Notes: generated by a model from the letters alone, not told the origin. Positions 10,324-21,279 are shown, counted from the stretch's first letter. The stretch: 64,000 nucleotides of DNA from Marinomonas primoryensis (GCF_013372285.1 NZ_CP054301.1:3190001-3254000); one strand, 5' to 3'. Translations and numbers: made by a program.

Positions 10324-10779
10324 ATGAAAGAACAAAAAATATCAGCACTTGACCAAGCCCTGTCACTATTAAGCCATAGAGAGCACAGCTCAAAAGAACT
10401 GGCCACTAAATTAAAAGTAAAAGGGAACACAGAAAATGAAATCAGTTCGACTATTACACACCTTCAAGACATAAATTATCTCAATGATCGGCGCTTCACT
10501 GAAGTTTTTATAAGAAGCAGAATAAGTAAACCCCTTGGCGTGAACCGAATACTACAAGAGCTCGTTCAAAAAGGCATCGACAAGGCTGAAGCAAAGGAAG
10601 CTATTACAGATGCAAATGCTGACTGGTTCGAATTAGCAAAGAAATTAAAAGAAAGAAAATTTGGAGAAGAAGCTAGTACAGACTTCAAAGAAAAAGCCAA
10701 ACAGTCACGCTACCTACAATATCGTGGTTTTGACTTCGAACAAATAAAATACGCCATATCCCCATCAGATGAATACTAA
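10324..10779 (+). CDS. recX: Regulatory protein RecX
   Basis: RecX binds RecA filaments and limits recombinase activity. The 151-residue protein consists of three-helix repeats, with the motifs ALSLLSHREHSSKELATKL, LNDRRFTEVFIRSRI and RYLQYRGFDFEQIKYAI typical of the family. In many bacteria recX follows recA in one operon. Here it lies on the opposite strand, separated from recA by a 1.6-kb gene, so it needs its own promoter. I see no LexA box in the 196 bases upstream. Confidence 0.88.
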   Translation: MKEQKISALDQALSLLSHREHSSKELATKLKVKGNTENEISSTITHLQDINYLNDRRFTEVFIRSRISKPLGVNRILQELVQKGIDKAEAKEAITDANADWFELAKKLKERKFGEEASTDFKEKAKQSRYLQYRGFDFEQIKYAISPSDEY

Positions 10780-10807
10780 AAAAGAATATTTTTAAAACGT
10801 ACAACCA

Positions 10808-10824
10808 AGCCATTTTAAATGGCT
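10808..10824. terminator. Weak hairpin between convergent genes
   Basis: AGCCATTTTAAATGGCT is a short palindrome in the gap between the convergent recX gene and the coiled-coil gene. It lacks a clear T-run on either side, so it may only be a weak bidirectional terminator. Confidence 0.35.
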
Positions 10825-10868
10825 CAGAGTATTAGCAGAGATGTATTAGCTAGTACGGTAGAGCAGTT

Positions 10869-12467
10869 TTACAACCCATCCTCTTTAGCCATCAATGCCG
10901 CCAGATAGCGCTCCTCCATTTCTACATAGTTTTTTTGAACAGACTCAATTTTTCCATCCAATTCATCTATCTTACCCTGTAGTTTAGTAAATTCTTCCGA
11001 TTGAACTTGCACATCGTACAAATCAACCTCTAGGCGCTTTCGCTCAGCCTCCAATTCATTATTAATCTCGTGAAGATTTTCAATTTCCTCTAAGTCTTTG
11101 TTAATCAAAACATCCATTTTCAGACTTTCATCGTTTGCGGTTTCCATAACCGAGTCTGGATGAAGCAACTTATGCTCAAGACTTTCACGCAAGACCTGCG
11201 CCTTCTCCAAATCCATTTCCAGCATTTCTACATAAAGCTCAGACTCATTCACCATTAAGCGCAAAGAACTCAGCTTTGAGGCCTGCTCACTCGCAAAAGC
11301 ATCAGACTCTTCAGTAAATGAGTCTTGATGAAGCAAATCCTCCATTTTTTTCATGGTGTTGCGTTCTTCATCAAAAACACCATATATATCCATCCCTTGA
11401 GTGAGATCTGCACCCTGTTTTTCAAGCTGAGCTTTTTTCTGCCTCAATGCTTCATCACGCTTAACTACATCAATATTTAAATTATATTTAATCGCCTGTA
11501 AGCTTTCCAGCTTACCTTCTAAGCGCTTAACCACTCGGCTACTTTCTAATAGCGATTTTTCTAGCCTAGCAATATAAATGTCATAGGCACCAATGTGTTT
11601 TCCATCGCCTTCATGATCCAACTTAGCCTTACGAACATGTTCTTTTAAATCTGCAATGATGGTTTTTTGATAAGCAGCTAATTGCTTAAGGTCTGCCACT
11701 TTATCGTCCAACTCAGAACGAACAGAATGTAAGAAAACAGATTCGTCGGCATCACTTAAAAATGCTTCTAGAGCATCAACGTAAAGCGCGTTATCACCCT
11801 CTTCCTTAACTTCAGCTAAGTGAAGTTTCAACCGTTCTGCAAATTCACACATACTTGCCATTTCAGCTCGAAGCAAGGCAAGCGCCCCATCCAACTCTCC
11901 CTCTTTAGCCAGTTGCCCTTGAAGTGTTTCGAGCTGTAAATTCAATTCAGATGTGACATTTACTTGGGAAAACACTTTTTCGCCAGTTCTTTGAATAACC
12001 TTATTAAGCTCTCGCAGTAAAGTTTGATTCACTTTTAGAGATTTCAAAAGTTCATCAACTTCCTGAGCTCGATCAATTTTGTCCAAAATACCTTTAAATG
12101 CCCCCAAGAGCGCTAACACGTCCGAATTAGGCACCGATTGCTCAATAACATGTATTTCGACATCCAAAAAGATTGCCCAACAAGACAAAGCGGCACGCCC
12201 CTGAAAGTCAGACTTAGGTAAACCTTCAAGAAGCTGAGCACAGATACTTCGCTGTTGATCCAGCAAAGTCAGCCACTGTTTTTTTTCTTCGGCTGATGCA
12301 TCTTTCAGATCGTTTTTTAATCTCTTTCGTTTACTAGATTTATCATCAGCAATACCATCAGTTTCAGAAACTGACTTTTTTAGCGATAAATACCGCCTCA
12401 AAACAAATATAAATATCACTAAAAAAAGCACACTTGATGCAATAAGTCCCCATTGCCAAATCAACAT
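10869..12467 (-). CDS. Membrane-anchored coiled-coil protein of unknown function
   Basis: I do not recognise a named family. The 532-residue protein has one N-terminal membrane segment at about residues 5-24, then a basic stretch (KSSKRKRLKND) and a long acidic, leucine-, glutamate- and lysine-rich region to the end. Strong heptad character suggests an extended coiled coil facing the cytoplasm. No catalytic motif is visible. It lies downstream of recA on the same strand (215 bases, with a terminator between) and is convergent with recX. Possible roles include a scaffold, a cell-envelope organiser or a chemoreceptor-like helical rod. None is supported by a motif. Confidence 0.75.
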   Translation of the reverse strand: MLIWQWGLIASSVLFLVIFIFVLRRYLSLKKSVSETDGIADDKSSKRKRLKNDLKDASAEEKKQWLTLLDQQRSICAQLLEGLPKSDFQGRAALSCWAIFLDVEIHVIEQSVPNSDVLALLGAFKGILDKIDRAQEVDELLKSLKVNQTLLRELNKVIQRTGEKVFSQVNVTSELNLQLETLQGQLAKEGELDGALALLRAEMASMCEFAERLKLHLAEVKEEGDNALYVDALEAFLSDADESVFLHSVRSELDDKVADLKQLAAYQKTIIADLKEHVRKAKLDHEGDGKHIGAYDIYIARLEKSLLESSRVVKRLEGKLESLQAIKYNLNIDVVKRDEALRQKKAQLEKQGADLTQGMDIYGVFDEERNTMKKMEDLLHQDSFTEESDAFASEQASKLSSLRLMVNESELYVEMLEMDLEKAQVLRESLEHKLLHPDSVMETANDESLKMDVLINKDLEEIENLHEINNELEAERKRLEVDLYDVQVQSEEFTKLQGKIDELDGKIESVQKNYVEMEERYLAALMAKEDGL

Positions 12468-12616
12468 ATTCTCAAAATCCCGTTTAACACAAAAAACCAG
12501 AAAAGAACCTTAGTGGCGACTACACTGCAACAAGGTCTCTAAAAATAAACAATAATAGAAGGATATATCTCAAGAAACCATCAAACCACATTTTAAAACG
12601 CATTTACCACAAAAAC

Positions 12617-12646
12617 AAAAAAAGCAGGCACAAGACCTGCTTTTCA
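12617..12646 (-). terminator. recA terminator
   Basis: On the minus strand AAAAGCAGG, a 7-base loop and CCTGCTTTTTTT form a GC-containing hairpin followed by a T-run, 40 bases after the recA stop. It is a good Rho-independent terminator. Confidence 0.85.
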
Positions 12647-12682
12647 AAAAAACTAAGTTTTTTGTAAACGATACGTTTCGTT

Positions 12683-13756
12683 TTAGAAGTCGAGCGACTC
12701 TTCAGTCTCTTCTTCTACAACAGCGGTTTTAGCGTCTACCTTGCCCTCGGGTTTGGTTTTCTTAGGCAATAGATCTTCACGTACTTTAGCTTCAATCTCT
12801 TTCGCCATGTCCGGATTATCCGATAAATATTGTGCGGCGTTAGCTTTACCCTGACCAATTTTGTTACCAGCATAAGCGTACCAAGCACCGGCTTTATCTA
12901 CAAAGCCTTGCTTAACACCTAAGTCGATAATCTCACCCATGCGGTAAATACCTGCACCGTAGTGAATTTGGAACTCTGCTTGTTTAAATGGCGGTGCAAT
13001 TTTGTTTTTCACCACTTTCACGCGCGTTTCGTTACCGATCACTTCTTCACCCTGCTTAACCGATCCGATACGACGAATATCCAAACGAACAGAAGAATAG
13101 AATTTAAGCGCATTACCACCGGTGGTGGTTTCGGGTGAACCAAACATGACACCAATTTTCATACGAATTTGGTTGATGAAGATAACAAGACAGTTAGCAT
13201 TCTTGATAGAACCTGTTAATTTACGCATTGCTTGTGATAACAAGCGAGCTTGAACACCAACAGAAGAGCTACCCATTTCGCCTTCAATTTCTGACTTAGG
13301 AACAAGCGCGGCTACCGAGTCAATGATGATCACATCAACACTGTTTGAGCGGACTAACATGTCCACAATTTCAAGTGCTTGTTCACCCGTGTCTGGTTGC
13401 GAGATCAGTAGATCCGCAATATTAACGCCAAGCTTTTCTGCATAAGAAGGGTCAAGCGCGTGCTCCGCATCAATAAATGCACAGGTTTTGCCTTGCTTCT
13501 GAGCTTCTGCAATAACACTTAAGGTTAATGTTGTTTTACCTGAAGACTCTGGTCCATAAATTTCACAGATACGACCATAAGGAAGTCCACCAGCACCGAG
13601 CGCAATATCCAGACCTAACGATCCAGTAGAAACAGTATCAATATCGAGCTTAGCGCCTTCGCCCATCTTCATGATGGCGCCTTTACCAAATTGACGCTCG
13701 ATTTGAGACAGCGCTGCGTCCAGCGCCTTTTTCTTGTTGTCTGCGATAGATGACAT
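12683..13756 (-). CDS. recA: Recombinase RecA
   Basis: RecA forms ATP-dependent filaments on single-stranded DNA for recombination and triggers LexA cleavage. With the start at 13756 it has 357 residues: [20 protein letters not shown], Walker [10 protein letters not shown] near residue 66, the L2-region motif [14 protein letters not shown], and an acidic C-terminal tail. The frame is open 21 codons further upstream. AAGGA lies 8 bases before the chosen ATG, and the family starts here. A LexA box lies 70 bases upstream. Confidence 0.98.
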   Translation of the reverse strand: MSSIADNKKKALDAALSQIERQFGKGAIMKMGEGAKLDIDTVSTGSLGLDIALGAGGLPYGRICEIYGPESSGKTTLTLSVIAEAQKQGKTCAFIDAEHALDPSYAEKLGVNIADLLISQPDTGEQALEIVDMLVRSNSVDVIIIDSVAALVPKSEIEGEMGSSSVGVQARLLSQAMRKLTGSIKNANCLVIFINQIRMKIGVMFGSPETTTGGNALKFYSSVRLDIRRIGSVKQGEEVIGNETRVKVVKNKIAPPFKQAEFQIHYGAGIYRMGEIIDLGVKQGFVDKAGAWYAYAGNKIGQGKANAAQYLSDNPDMAKEIEAKVREDLLPKKTKPEGKVDAKTAVVEEETEESLDF

Positions 13757-13825
13757 AATGGAATCCTTGTGGCTAATTTTCGTTGGGGTAACTCTAGCGT
13801 TTTTTTTTGAGAAGCTCAAGAAATA

Positions 13826-13841
13826 CTGTATATAAAAACAG
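13826..13841 (-). promoter_or_regulatory. LexA (SOS) box of recA
   Basis: CTGTATATAAAAACAG fits the gammaproteobacterial LexA consensus CTGT-N8-ACAG exactly. It lies 70 bases upstream of the recA start and 9 bases after the amidase stop codon, so it belongs to recA. Confidence 0.92.
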
Positions 13842-13849
13842 TATTATTT

Positions 13850-14344
13850 TTAAAGATTATTAAGCATCTCTTTTATTCCTTGAAGAGCCGCTAAAACAGT
13901 TGCTTCTCTGATAGCTTGTCGATTTCCCGGAAAATGATAACGCGTTACTTTGACGGGTCGCCCAGTTAACTGCCAACCAATATAAACACAGCCAACCGGC
14001 TTTTCTGGCGAGCCGCCCGACGGACCAGCAACACCACTAACCGCAACCGATAGGTCACCACCTAGTTGTAAAGCGCCAGCACACATTTCCTTCACCGTTT
14101 GCTCTGAAACAGCACCAAAGACCGATAAAGTCTCCGCTTTTACAGATAAACCCTGCATTTTTGCTTCATTCGCGTAGCTAATTACGCCACCAAAAAACCA
14201 TGATGAGCTGCCCTCTACGTCGGTACATACGGCACCGATAAGACCACCAGTACACGATTCTGCGGTCACTAATAAAAGGTTTTTTGCCTTTAACATCTCG
14301 CCAACTTGGTCGGCTGACTGTGTCATTTTTTGCATCTGATTCAT
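13850..14344 (-). CDS. pncC: CinA C-terminal-type nicotinamide-nucleotide amidase
   Basis: This 164-residue stand-alone CinA C-terminal domain protein deamidates nicotinamide mononucleotide to nicotinic acid mononucleotide for NAD recycling. Family motifs are [15 protein letters not shown] (catalytic serine), [10 protein letters not shown] and [11 protein letters not shown] followed by [16 protein letters not shown] lies about 9 bases before the ATG. It is upstream of recA on the same strand and divergent from mutS, an arrangement found in many gammaproteobacteria. The distal LexA box suggests recA also has its own promoter. Confidence 0.92.
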   Translation of the reverse strand: MNQMQKMTQSADQVGEMLKAKNLLLVTAESCTGGLIGAVCTDVEGSSSWFFGGVISYANEAKMQGLSVKAETLSVFGAVSEQTVKEMCAGALQLGGDLSVAVSGVAGPSGGSPEKPVGCVYIGWQLTGRPVKVTRYHFPGNRQAIREATVLAALQGIKEMLNNL

Positions 14345-14423
14345 TATGTTTATCCCTTAAATCCTGAGCCAATATCCCGTAGAATAACGCTCTATTTTTT
14401 GGATCACAATCGAGCATCGCAAA

Positions 14424-17054
14424 ATGAGCAAAGTAACAGAAGATAACCATACACCGATGATGCGCCAATACTTCGGCCTTAAATCTGAGCATCCAAACCA
14501 ATTGTTATTTTACAGAATGGGAGATTTCTACGAGATTTTCTATGACGATGCCAAACGTGCCTCTCAATTGCTTGATATTACACTCACATCCCGTGGTCAT
14601 TCTGGCGGTAAACCTATTCCAATGGCGGGCATTCCTTATCACGCTGCCGAGAACTACATTGCTCGCCTCGTTCGCATGGGTGAATCGGTTGTGATTGCAG
14701 AACAAACTGGCGACCCAGCCACCAGCAAAGGACCTGTTGAGAGAAAAATTGCTCGCATCGTCACGCCAGGTACCATTAGTGACGAGGCATTTCTGGAAGA
14801 AAAGCGCGAAAATCTACTATTGTCTCTTGCTCATCAATCTCGCAAAGGTCTCGATGTTTTTGGTTTCTCTTACCTCGATATGGCCAGTGGCCGTTTTTGC
14901 CTGTTTGAAGTCGATGGTCATGAAGCACTTGCCAGCGAATTACAGCGTTTATCGCCTATGGAGATTTTAGTCTCTGAAGACTTCCCTGCACGAGATAGGT
15001 TAAAACTTGAGAAAGGTGTCTCAGAGCTTGGTCCTTGGCATTTTGATTATGAATCCAGCTACCGCCAATTGATTCAGCAATTTAACACCAAAGACTTATC
15101 TGGTTTTGGTTGTGAAGCCCTCACCGCTGCTATCGCGTCAGCTGGCGCATTACTTCAATACGCCAAAGACACTCAGCGCTCGGCGTTACCACATATTCAA
15201 TCCATCATGGTTGAGCATAAAGATGACTCAGTATTAATAGATGGCGCCACTCGACGTAATTTGGAAATCGACATAAACTTAACCGGTGGCACGACGAACA
15301 CCGTGGTTGAAGTGTTAGACGAATGTGCCACGCCGATGGGCAGTCGTTTATTGAAGCGCTGGTTGCACACGCCGATCCGTGACTTAAACGAAATTCAATC
15401 ACGCCAGCAAGTGGTTGCAGAATTACAAATAAAACAAGCTTACGATACGCTTAAAACGCCATTGAAAAAAATTGGAGATTTAGAACGTATACTTTCACGC
15501 GTCGCCTTACGCTCAGCCCGACCTAGAGATTTACTGCGTCTAAAGTTTGCTCTCGAAGCCATACCTGAGATCAATATTTTATTAGAAGGCGCCACAACGG
15601 AACGACTCTTAGAGCTAAACCAGCGCATTCTCGCTCAGCCAGACATCACCAAAACATTGACTCAAGCACTGGTTGAAAATCCTCCTTCTGTGGTTCGCGA
15701 TGGTGGTATTTTCGCAAAAGGTTACGACGACGAATTGGACGAACTCCTATCCTTATCCACCAACGCGACGGATTTTTTAGCGGAAATGGAGCGCAGCGAA
15801 AAAGCACGCACTGGCATTAGCTCACTAAAAGTCGGGTTTAACCGTGTTCATGGTTATTACATTGAAATCAGTCGTCTACACTCAGACCAGGCACCGGTGG
15901 AATACATTCGTCGTCAGACCTTAAAAAATGCTGAGCGTTTCATTACACCTGAACTGAAAATATTTGAAGACAAAGCGCTCAGCGCCAAGTCCAAATCACT
16001 CGCAAGAGAAAAAGAGCTTTACGAAGGACTATTAGATCGACTCAATGAAACATTAAGGGAATTACAGACCACCAGCCAAGCGCTCGCTCAGCTTGATGTG
16101 ATGAATAATTTTGCAGAACGTGCCGATGTTTTGAATTTCGTCTGCCCAGAATTACACAACCGTGGCGGCATTCAAATCATTGGTGGCCGTCACCCTGTAG
16201 TGGAAGCTGTCATCTCCGAACCTTTCGTTCCCAATGATCTTGAACTCAATGAAAAACGCTCTTTGTTGATGATTACCGGCCCTAACATGGGCGGTAAATC
16301 GACCTACATGCGACAAATCGCCTTAATCACCTTATTAGCACACACTGGTTGTTTTGTTCCCGCTGAATCCGCTTCGATCTCCGTGGTGGATCGTATATTT
16401 ACTCGCATGGGGTCATCAGACGATCTTGCTGGTGGACGCTCGACCTTTATGGTTGAAATGACAGAAACCGCCAACATCTTAAATAATGCCAGCAAAGACA
16501 GCTTAGTATTAATGGATGAGGTCGGACGAGGCACCAGTACATTCGATGGGCTATCTCTGGCTTGGGCAGCGGTGGATTATCTCGCTAAAGAACTAAAATG
16601 CTACGTTCTGTTTGCAACGCATTATTTTGAACTGACAGCCTTAGCGGACCAACTCGACAATGCGGCCAACGTTCATCTAACCGCCACAGAGTACGAGGAT
16701 GAAATCATCTTCCTTCATAAAGTACATGAAGGCCCTGCAAGCCAATCATATGGGCTACAAGTTGCTCAACTTGCCGGTGTACCACGCGGTGTCATAAGCC
16801 ACGCCAAACAAAAACTAAAAGAACTGGAAGTGGTTACTGGCATTAATATCGAAGACACAGCACTTTATGCCAATACAGGGTCGCGCTCGACCAAAGTACA
16901 AGAAAACAAAACGAGCTATCAGCCACAACAAGTCGACATGTTTGCCCAAGCAGAACAAAATGCATTAAAAAATGCGGTTGAAGCACTTGATTTGGATAAC
17001 ATGACACCACTAGAAGCGATTAATGCTCTTTACAAACTAAAATCTCAGTTGTAG
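14424..17054 (+). CDS. mutS: DNA mismatch repair protein MutS
   Basis: MutS finds base mismatches and starts repair with MutL. The 876-residue protein begins with the mismatch-contacting domain ([17 protein letters not shown], with the F-x-E motif near residue 35). It has a clamp and lever core and a C-terminal ATPase with Walker [14 protein letters not shown] near residue 617 and Walker [17 protein letters not shown]. The C-terminal tail has the helix used for tetramer formation. It is divergent from the amidase gene and followed by fdxA, as in Pseudomonas. Confidence 0.98.
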   Translation: MSKVTEDNHTPMMRQYFGLKSEHPNQLLFYRMGDFYEIFYDDAKRASQLLDITLTSRGHSGGKPIPMAGIPYHAAENYIARLVRMGESVVIAEQTGDPATSKGPVERKIARIVTPGTISDEAFLEEKRENLLLSLAHQSRKGLDVFGFSYLDMASGRFCLFEVDGHEALASELQRLSPMEILVSEDFPARDRLKLEKGVSELGPWHFDYESSYRQLIQQFNTKDLSGFGCEALTAAIASAGALLQYAKDTQRSALPHIQSIMVEHKDDSVLIDGATRRNLEIDINLTGGTTNTVVEVLDECATPMGSRLLKRWLHTPIRDLNEIQSRQQVVAELQIKQAYDTLKTPLKKIGDLERILSRVALRSARPRDLLRLKFALEAIPEINILLEGATTERLLELNQRILAQPDITKTLTQALVENPPSVVRDGGIFAKGYDDELDELLSLSTNATDFLAEMERSEKARTGISSLKVGFNRVHGYYIEISRLHSDQAPVEYIRRQTLKNAERFITPELKIFEDKALSAKSKSLAREKELYEGLLDRLNETLRELQTTSQALAQLDVMNNFAERADVLNFVCPELHNRGGIQIIGGRHPVVEAVISEPFVPNDLELNEKRSLLMITGPNMGGKSTYMRQIALITLLAHTGCFVPAESASISVVDRIFTRMGSSDDLAGGRSTFMVEMTETANILNNASKDSLVLMDEVGRGTSTFDGLSLAWAAVDYLAKELKCYVLFATHYFELTALADQLDNAANVHLTATEYEDEIIFLHKVHEGPASQSYGLQVAQLAGVPRGVISHAKQKLKELEVVTGINIEDTALYANTGSRSTKVQENKTSYQPQQVDMFAQAEQNALKNAVEALDLDNMTPLEAINALYKLKSQL

Positions 17055-17187
17055 TTGATATAAGCTGCTGTCGATATAAGCTAATAGCAGATAAATGTAG
17101 GTTATTCGCGATTGTTGCTTGCTGCGAAATGGCCTATACCTCTAAAATAGTGCGCAATCATTTTTATAGCTTGTAAGGAGAAGTCGA

Positions 17188-17511
17188 ATGGCTTTCATCG
17201 TTACCGATAACTGCATTCGCTGCAAATACACCGACTGTGTTGAAGTTTGTCCTGTTGACTGCTTCTACGAAGGCCCTAATTTTTTAGTCATCAATCCAGA
17301 TGAATGCATTGACTGTGCACTATGCGAACCAGAATGCCCAGCAAATGCCATCTTCTCTGAAGACGAATTGCCGGAAGATCAAGAAGTATTTGTAGAGTTA
17401 AACAGAGACCTATCTTTGATATGGCCCAACATTGCAGAGAAAAAAGACGCACTACCTGATGCAGCACAATGGGATGGTGTGGAAGACAAGCTGGAACATT
17501 TAGAACGTTAA
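17188..17511 (+). CDS. fdxA: Seven-iron ferredoxin FdxA
   Basis: This is a small soluble electron carrier with one [3Fe-4S] and one [4Fe-4S] cluster. The 107-residue protein has C9, C12, C17, C21 and C25 in the first motif and C40, C43, C46 and C50 in the second ([13 protein letters not shown]). The C-terminal extension of about 50 residues is typical of the FdxA/FdI type. AAGGAG precedes the ATG by 8 bases. A terminator follows directly. Confidence 0.96.
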   Translation: MAFIVTDNCIRCKYTDCVEVCPVDCFYEGPNFLVINPDECIDCALCEPECPANAIFSEDELPEDQEVFVELNRDLSLIWPNIAEKKDALPDAAQWDGVEDKLEHLER

Positions 17512-17535
17512 TTTGATGTACTTGAATGTATAAGG

Positions 17536-17560
17536 AAGCGACCAATGTGTCGCTTTTTTT
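17536..17560 (+). terminator. fdxA terminator
   Basis: AAGCGAC, a 6-base loop and GTCGCTT followed by TTTTT form an intrinsic terminator 24 bases after the fdxA stop. Confidence 0.85.
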
Positions 17561-17591
17561 GTATCTGGTAGATTTGCAGTTTAAGACAAAA

Positions 17592-17621
17592 ACAAAAAAA
17601 AGGGTGGCTTTTGGCCACCCT
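17592..17621 (-). terminator. Terminator read on the minus strand, after a broken gene
   Basis: AGGGTGGC-TTTT-GGCCACCCT is a strong hairpin with an A-run on its left, which is a T-run on the minus strand. It lies 20 bases beyond the stop of the gene remnant at 17641, so it was probably that gene's terminator. Confidence 0.75.
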
Positions 17622-17640
17622 ACATTTTGCTCACATCCTG

Positions 17641-17900
17641 TTAAGCAACTCTTCCGATAAGTAAAACATCACTGTTTGCTTCATCATGAAGCATCCAAAC
17701 AATCCTTATTACATGGTGCCTTCCATCGAACCACGGTATCCCTTTGAACAATCCTTTGTTCTCGAACATCCAAGTTCGATCCTAAATACCTTCACTGGTA
17801 TCTTATTCAGCACATCATGCGCTTTTCATCCATGAAATCCGTTTGGATAAGCTTAAATTTACCAGCTTTAGTCTGCTTTTCAAAATTGACAAAAGAAAGG
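17641..17900 (-). pseudogene. Remnant of a small unidentified gene (frameshifted)
   Basis: Three overlapping minus-strand frames each read protein-like for part of the way. The first gives KAGKFKLIQTDFMDEKR, the second HDVLNKIPVKVFRIELG, and the third KGIPWFDGRHHVIRIVWML down to a stop at 17641. Joined by two frameshifts they would give roughly 80-90 residues, the size of a small toxin or phage-type protein, but I cannot assign a family. A strong terminator on the same strand directly follows, which supports a former gene. The rest of the gap (17513-18048) shows only the fdxA terminator and A/T-rich DNA with no further coding signal. Confidence 0.4.
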
Positions 17901-18048
17901 ATGAGATATATTTTTTCTTTATTTATCAAATAGATAAACTTAAATCACAACAGTAAGTTATATTTGATCACATAACAAACGGAGAAAGCCTACAGGCGTG
18001 TAAGATATAGACTACAAGCACTCAAGATTCAGTACCGATGTTAACGCC

Positions 18049-19269
18049 TCATATCGCAACAAGAAACTCATCTACCCATTTAACAGCACTCAAATAGGTT
18101 ATTTTCAGATCCTCAAAATCTTGCTGGTTTTTAATGATTCGACCATTATTATAATATTCCACCAAATCAAGAGCATTCCCCACTCGACCAGAGCGATACA
18201 TAATGGCATTAATAAACTCATTGGGCAGAGGCAGCTCTCCAAGTACTTCATCCAGCTTCATTCCTGTACACACATCAATCATAGACAACATTCCAGCTAA
18301 AAAATATTTGTCTTGATTATCGTACCCTCGGTTTTTGGCAAACAATTCTGCATGCTTAGCCCGCACCATAATTTGCTCAAGCAGCACGTGCCTATCACCA
18401 ACCATTTCGGACATTAGCAATAAATTAGTCAGTGATTTAAGCTGCTCAACGCCAATCAACATAATGGCTAAACGAACGGAATCTACTGATGCAACCAGAC
18501 CGGTCAAAGGAGAATTCAGATAACGCAGTAGCTTATGCACAAGCCCAGCATCTTGACTAACAATTCTCTCCAGCTCATCCACACTAAATGAGGAAGTATT
18601 CAATAATGACGACATAATTTGCAGGAGCGTCATGCTGTTTACTTTGGAGGTTTTGCTGGTTATGACTTCTGGCCTTTCAAAAAAGTAACCTTGAAAGTAT
18701 TCCACACCCAACAATCGGCAAAATTGATAATCTTCCCATGTCTCTACTTTCTGAGCGATGATTTTGACGTTGAAGCCTCTTAGCGCTTCAACTTGTTGAT
18801 GAAATTTTTCATTGCCTAACGTTAGCATATCCAATTTAACGTATTCGGCCAGATCAATAAAAGGCGTTAATTTACTGTGAAAAACGAAATCATCTAATGC
18901 AATAGAGCAACCGGCCTTAACCCAATGTCGTAAAGACGACAGTAGAATGGCATCAAAGCCTGCGTCTTCCATCACTTCAATAATGAGGTTTTCTTTATGA
19001 ATAGGCATCCCGTTAGGACTTAATAAATACGCCCTAGGGAAGTTAACAAACGCCTTGTTGGAGCCCACTAAATTTTCCACACCAAACTCAAAAAGACTAG
19101 CAGAAATTACTTGAGCGGTCGCTCCCACGCCATCAATTACATCCGCCTGCATAGCGATAGCATTCTTACGGTATAAAAGTTCATATCCCATAACCGAAAG
19201 ACGACTATCTACAATAGGCTGTCGTGCCAAGGAAATATTAGAGTGAGCTAATAACACATTTTCGTCCAT
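18049..19269 (-). CDS. Signalling protein with EAL-like and HDOD domains (YuxH type)
   Basis: This 406-residue cytoplasmic protein joins an N-terminal EAL-like domain (about 1-200) to a C-terminal HDOD domain (about 200-390). The EAL signature is replaced by GYELLYR, and the later ALDDFVFHSKLTPF keeps only part of the metal site. Cyclic-di-GMP hydrolysis is therefore doubtful and binding or partner sensing more likely. HDOD domains are metal-free relatives of HD hydrolases. The ATG at 19269 was chosen because GGAA lies 6 bases before it. It is divergent from ilvD and stands alone. Confidence 0.85.
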   Translation of the reverse strand: MDENVLLAHSNISLARQPIVDSRLSVMGYELLYRKNAIAMQADVIDGVGATAQVISASLFEFGVENLVGSNKAFVNFPRAYLLSPNGMPIHKENLIIEVMEDAGFDAILLSSLRHWVKAGCSIALDDFVFHSKLTPFIDLAEYVKLDMLTLGNEKFHQQVEALRGFNVKIIAQKVETWEDYQFCRLLGVEYFQGYFFERPEVITSKTSKVNSMTLLQIMSSLLNTSSFSVDELERIVSQDAGLVHKLLRYLNSPLTGLVASVDSVRLAIMLIGVEQLKSLTNLLLMSEMVGDRHVLLEQIMVRAKHAELFAKNRGYDNQDKYFLAGMLSMIDVCTGMKLDEVLGELPLPNEFINAIMYRSGRVGNALDLVEYYNNGRIIKNQQDFEDLKITYLSAVKWVDEFLVAI

Positions 19270-19417
19270 ATCATTTCCGCTTAACAACGAGCACCAATAA
19301 AGCAACAGTAGCGTATTTTAATAGTGTCTCAATATTGCCTAAAAATTGCCATTGGGCATAGACAATAATCTTGGTAACATGGGTGAGATTATAAAGCAAA
19401 AAACTGTGGGGAAAATA

Positions 19418-21262
19418 ATGCCAGTATACCGCTCCAAGACAACTACCTCCGGCCGCAATATGGCAGGAGCTCGTGCGCTATGGCGCGCCACCGGAATGAC
19501 AGACGATGATTTTCAAAAACCCATCATCGCAGTGGTCAACTCTTTTACACAATTTGTACCCGGCCACGTTCATCTAAAAGATATGGGCCAACTAGTTGCT
19601 CGTGAAATTGAAGCTGCAGGTGGTGTAGCGAAAGAGTTCAACACTATTGCAGTCGACGACGGTATCGCAATGGGTCATGACGGTATGCTGTACAGCCTGC
19701 CTTCACGTGATTTGATTGCAGACTCAGTGGAATACATGGCTAATGCGCATTGCGCCGATGCTCTCGTATGTATTTCTAACTGTGACAAAATTACACCGGG
19801 AATGCTGATGGCGGCAATGCGTCTTAACATTCCTGTTATTTTTGTTTCTGGCGGACCAATGGAAGCCGGCAAGACAAAATTATCCGAAAACAAGCTCGAC
19901 CTAGTCGATGCCATGGTAATCGCAGCGGACCCAACGGCATCAGATGAGAAAGTGGCCGAGTACGAGCGCTCTGCCTGCCCAACGTGTGGTTCTTGCTCTG
20001 GCATGTTTACCGCCAACTCAATGAATTGTCTAACCGAAGCACTAGGACTAAGTTTACCTGGCAACGGCACGACGCTGGCGACACATTCCGACCGTCGCCG
20101 TTTATTCTTAGAAGCCGGCCGTCGTATTGTCGACATCACAAAACGTTTCTACGAAAATGATGAAGCCCACTGGGCGCCACGCGCTATTGCGAATTTTAAC
20201 GCTTTTGAAAACGCGATGACGCTGGACATTGCAATGGGTGGGTCAACCAATACCATTCTTCATCTATTAGCGATCGCTCTTGAAGCTGGCGTAGACTTTA
20301 CGATGGAAGACATCGACAGATTGTCGCGTCGCGTCCCTCAGTTGTGTAAGGTCGCACCCAACTCGCCTAAATACCATGTTGAGGACGTTCATCGGGCAGG
20401 CGGTATTTTTGGCCTGCTAGGCGAGCTAGATCGTGCCGGTCTATTGCACAACCAATGTCATACCGTTCATTCCAAAACATTGGAAGAAGCGCTTGAAACA
20501 TGGGACATCATGCGTTCACCAACGCCAGAAGTGATTGAATTTTACAAAGCGGGCCCCGCGGGTATTCCAACGCAAACCGCGTTCAGCCAATCGACTCGCT
20601 GGCCATCTTTAGACGGAGACCGTAAAGACGGCTGTTTCCGTTCTATTGAAAACGCGTTCTCTTTAGAAGGCGGCTTAGCGGTATTGTACGGAAACATTGC
20701 GCTAGATGGCTGTGTTGTAAAAAGCGCCGGCGTAGACGAATCTTGCTTAGTCTTTGAAGGCCCAGCCCACATTACTGAATCGCAAGACGAAGCCGTTAAG
20801 AACATTCTTGATGACAAAGTCAAAGCAGGCGAAGTGGTTATCGTGCGATACGAAGGACCCAAAGGCGGCCCAGGCATGCAAGAAATGCTTTACCCGACCT
20901 CTTACATTAAATCTAAAGGCCTAGGTCAAGCCTGTGCACTTTTAACGGATGGACGTTTCTCTGGTGGCACTTCCGGCTTGTCTATCGGTCACGTGTCTCC
21001 TGAAGCGGGTGCTGGCGGAGCCATCGGATTAGTAGAAAATGGCGATATTATCCGCATCGATATTCCAAACCGTACTATTAACGTATTACTAAGCGACGAA
21101 GAACTACAAACTCGCCGTGACGCGATGAATGCAAAAGGCGCAGATGCTTGGAAGCCCGCAGAAACGCGTCCTCGCAAAGTCTCTCCTGCATTGAAAGTGT
21201 ATGCTCACTTTGTCACCAGTGCAGACAAAGGTGCCGTACGCGACATCAGTAAAATAGACTAA
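19418..21262 (+). CDS. ilvD: Dihydroxy-acid dehydratase
   Basis: This iron-sulfur enzyme makes the keto acids of valine and isoleucine. The 614-residue protein begins [19 protein letters not shown]. Cluster and active-site motifs are [11 protein letters not shown] and [19 protein letters not shown], and the end carries [21 protein letters not shown]. The frame is open 24 codons upstream, but GGGGAAA is placed correctly for the ATG at 19418 and the family starts there. A terminator follows. Confidence 0.97.
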   Translation: MPVYRSKTTTSGRNMAGARALWRATGMTDDDFQKPIIAVVNSFTQFVPGHVHLKDMGQLVAREIEAAGGVAKEFNTIAVDDGIAMGHDGMLYSLPSRDLIADSVEYMANAHCADALVCISNCDKITPGMLMAAMRLNIPVIFVSGGPMEAGKTKLSENKLDLVDAMVIAADPTASDEKVAEYERSACPTCGSCSGMFTANSMNCLTEALGLSLPGNGTTLATHSDRRRLFLEAGRRIVDITKRFYENDEAHWAPRAIANFNAFENAMTLDIAMGGSTNTILHLLAIALEAGVDFTMEDIDRLSRRVPQLCKVAPNSPKYHVEDVHRAGGIFGLLGELDRAGLLHNQCHTVHSKTLEEALETWDIMRSPTPEVIEFYKAGPAGIPTQTAFSQSTRWPSLDGDRKDGCFRSIENAFSLEGGLAVLYGNIALDGCVVKSAGVDESCLVFEGPAHITESQDEAVKNILDDKVKAGEVVIVRYEGPKGGPGMQEMLYPTSYIKSKGLGQACALLTDGRFSGGTSGLSIGHVSPEAGAGGAIGLVENGDIIRIDIPNRTINVLLSDEELQTRRDAMNAKGADAWKPAETRPRKVSPALKVYAHFVTSADKGAVRDISKID

Positions 21263-21279
21263 TTTTTAAGATAATACGC

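Noticed and set aside
19675..20139. A 154-codon minus-strand frame inside ilvD
   Set aside because: It is a shadow of the ilvD reading frame with no ribosome site or recognisable domain.
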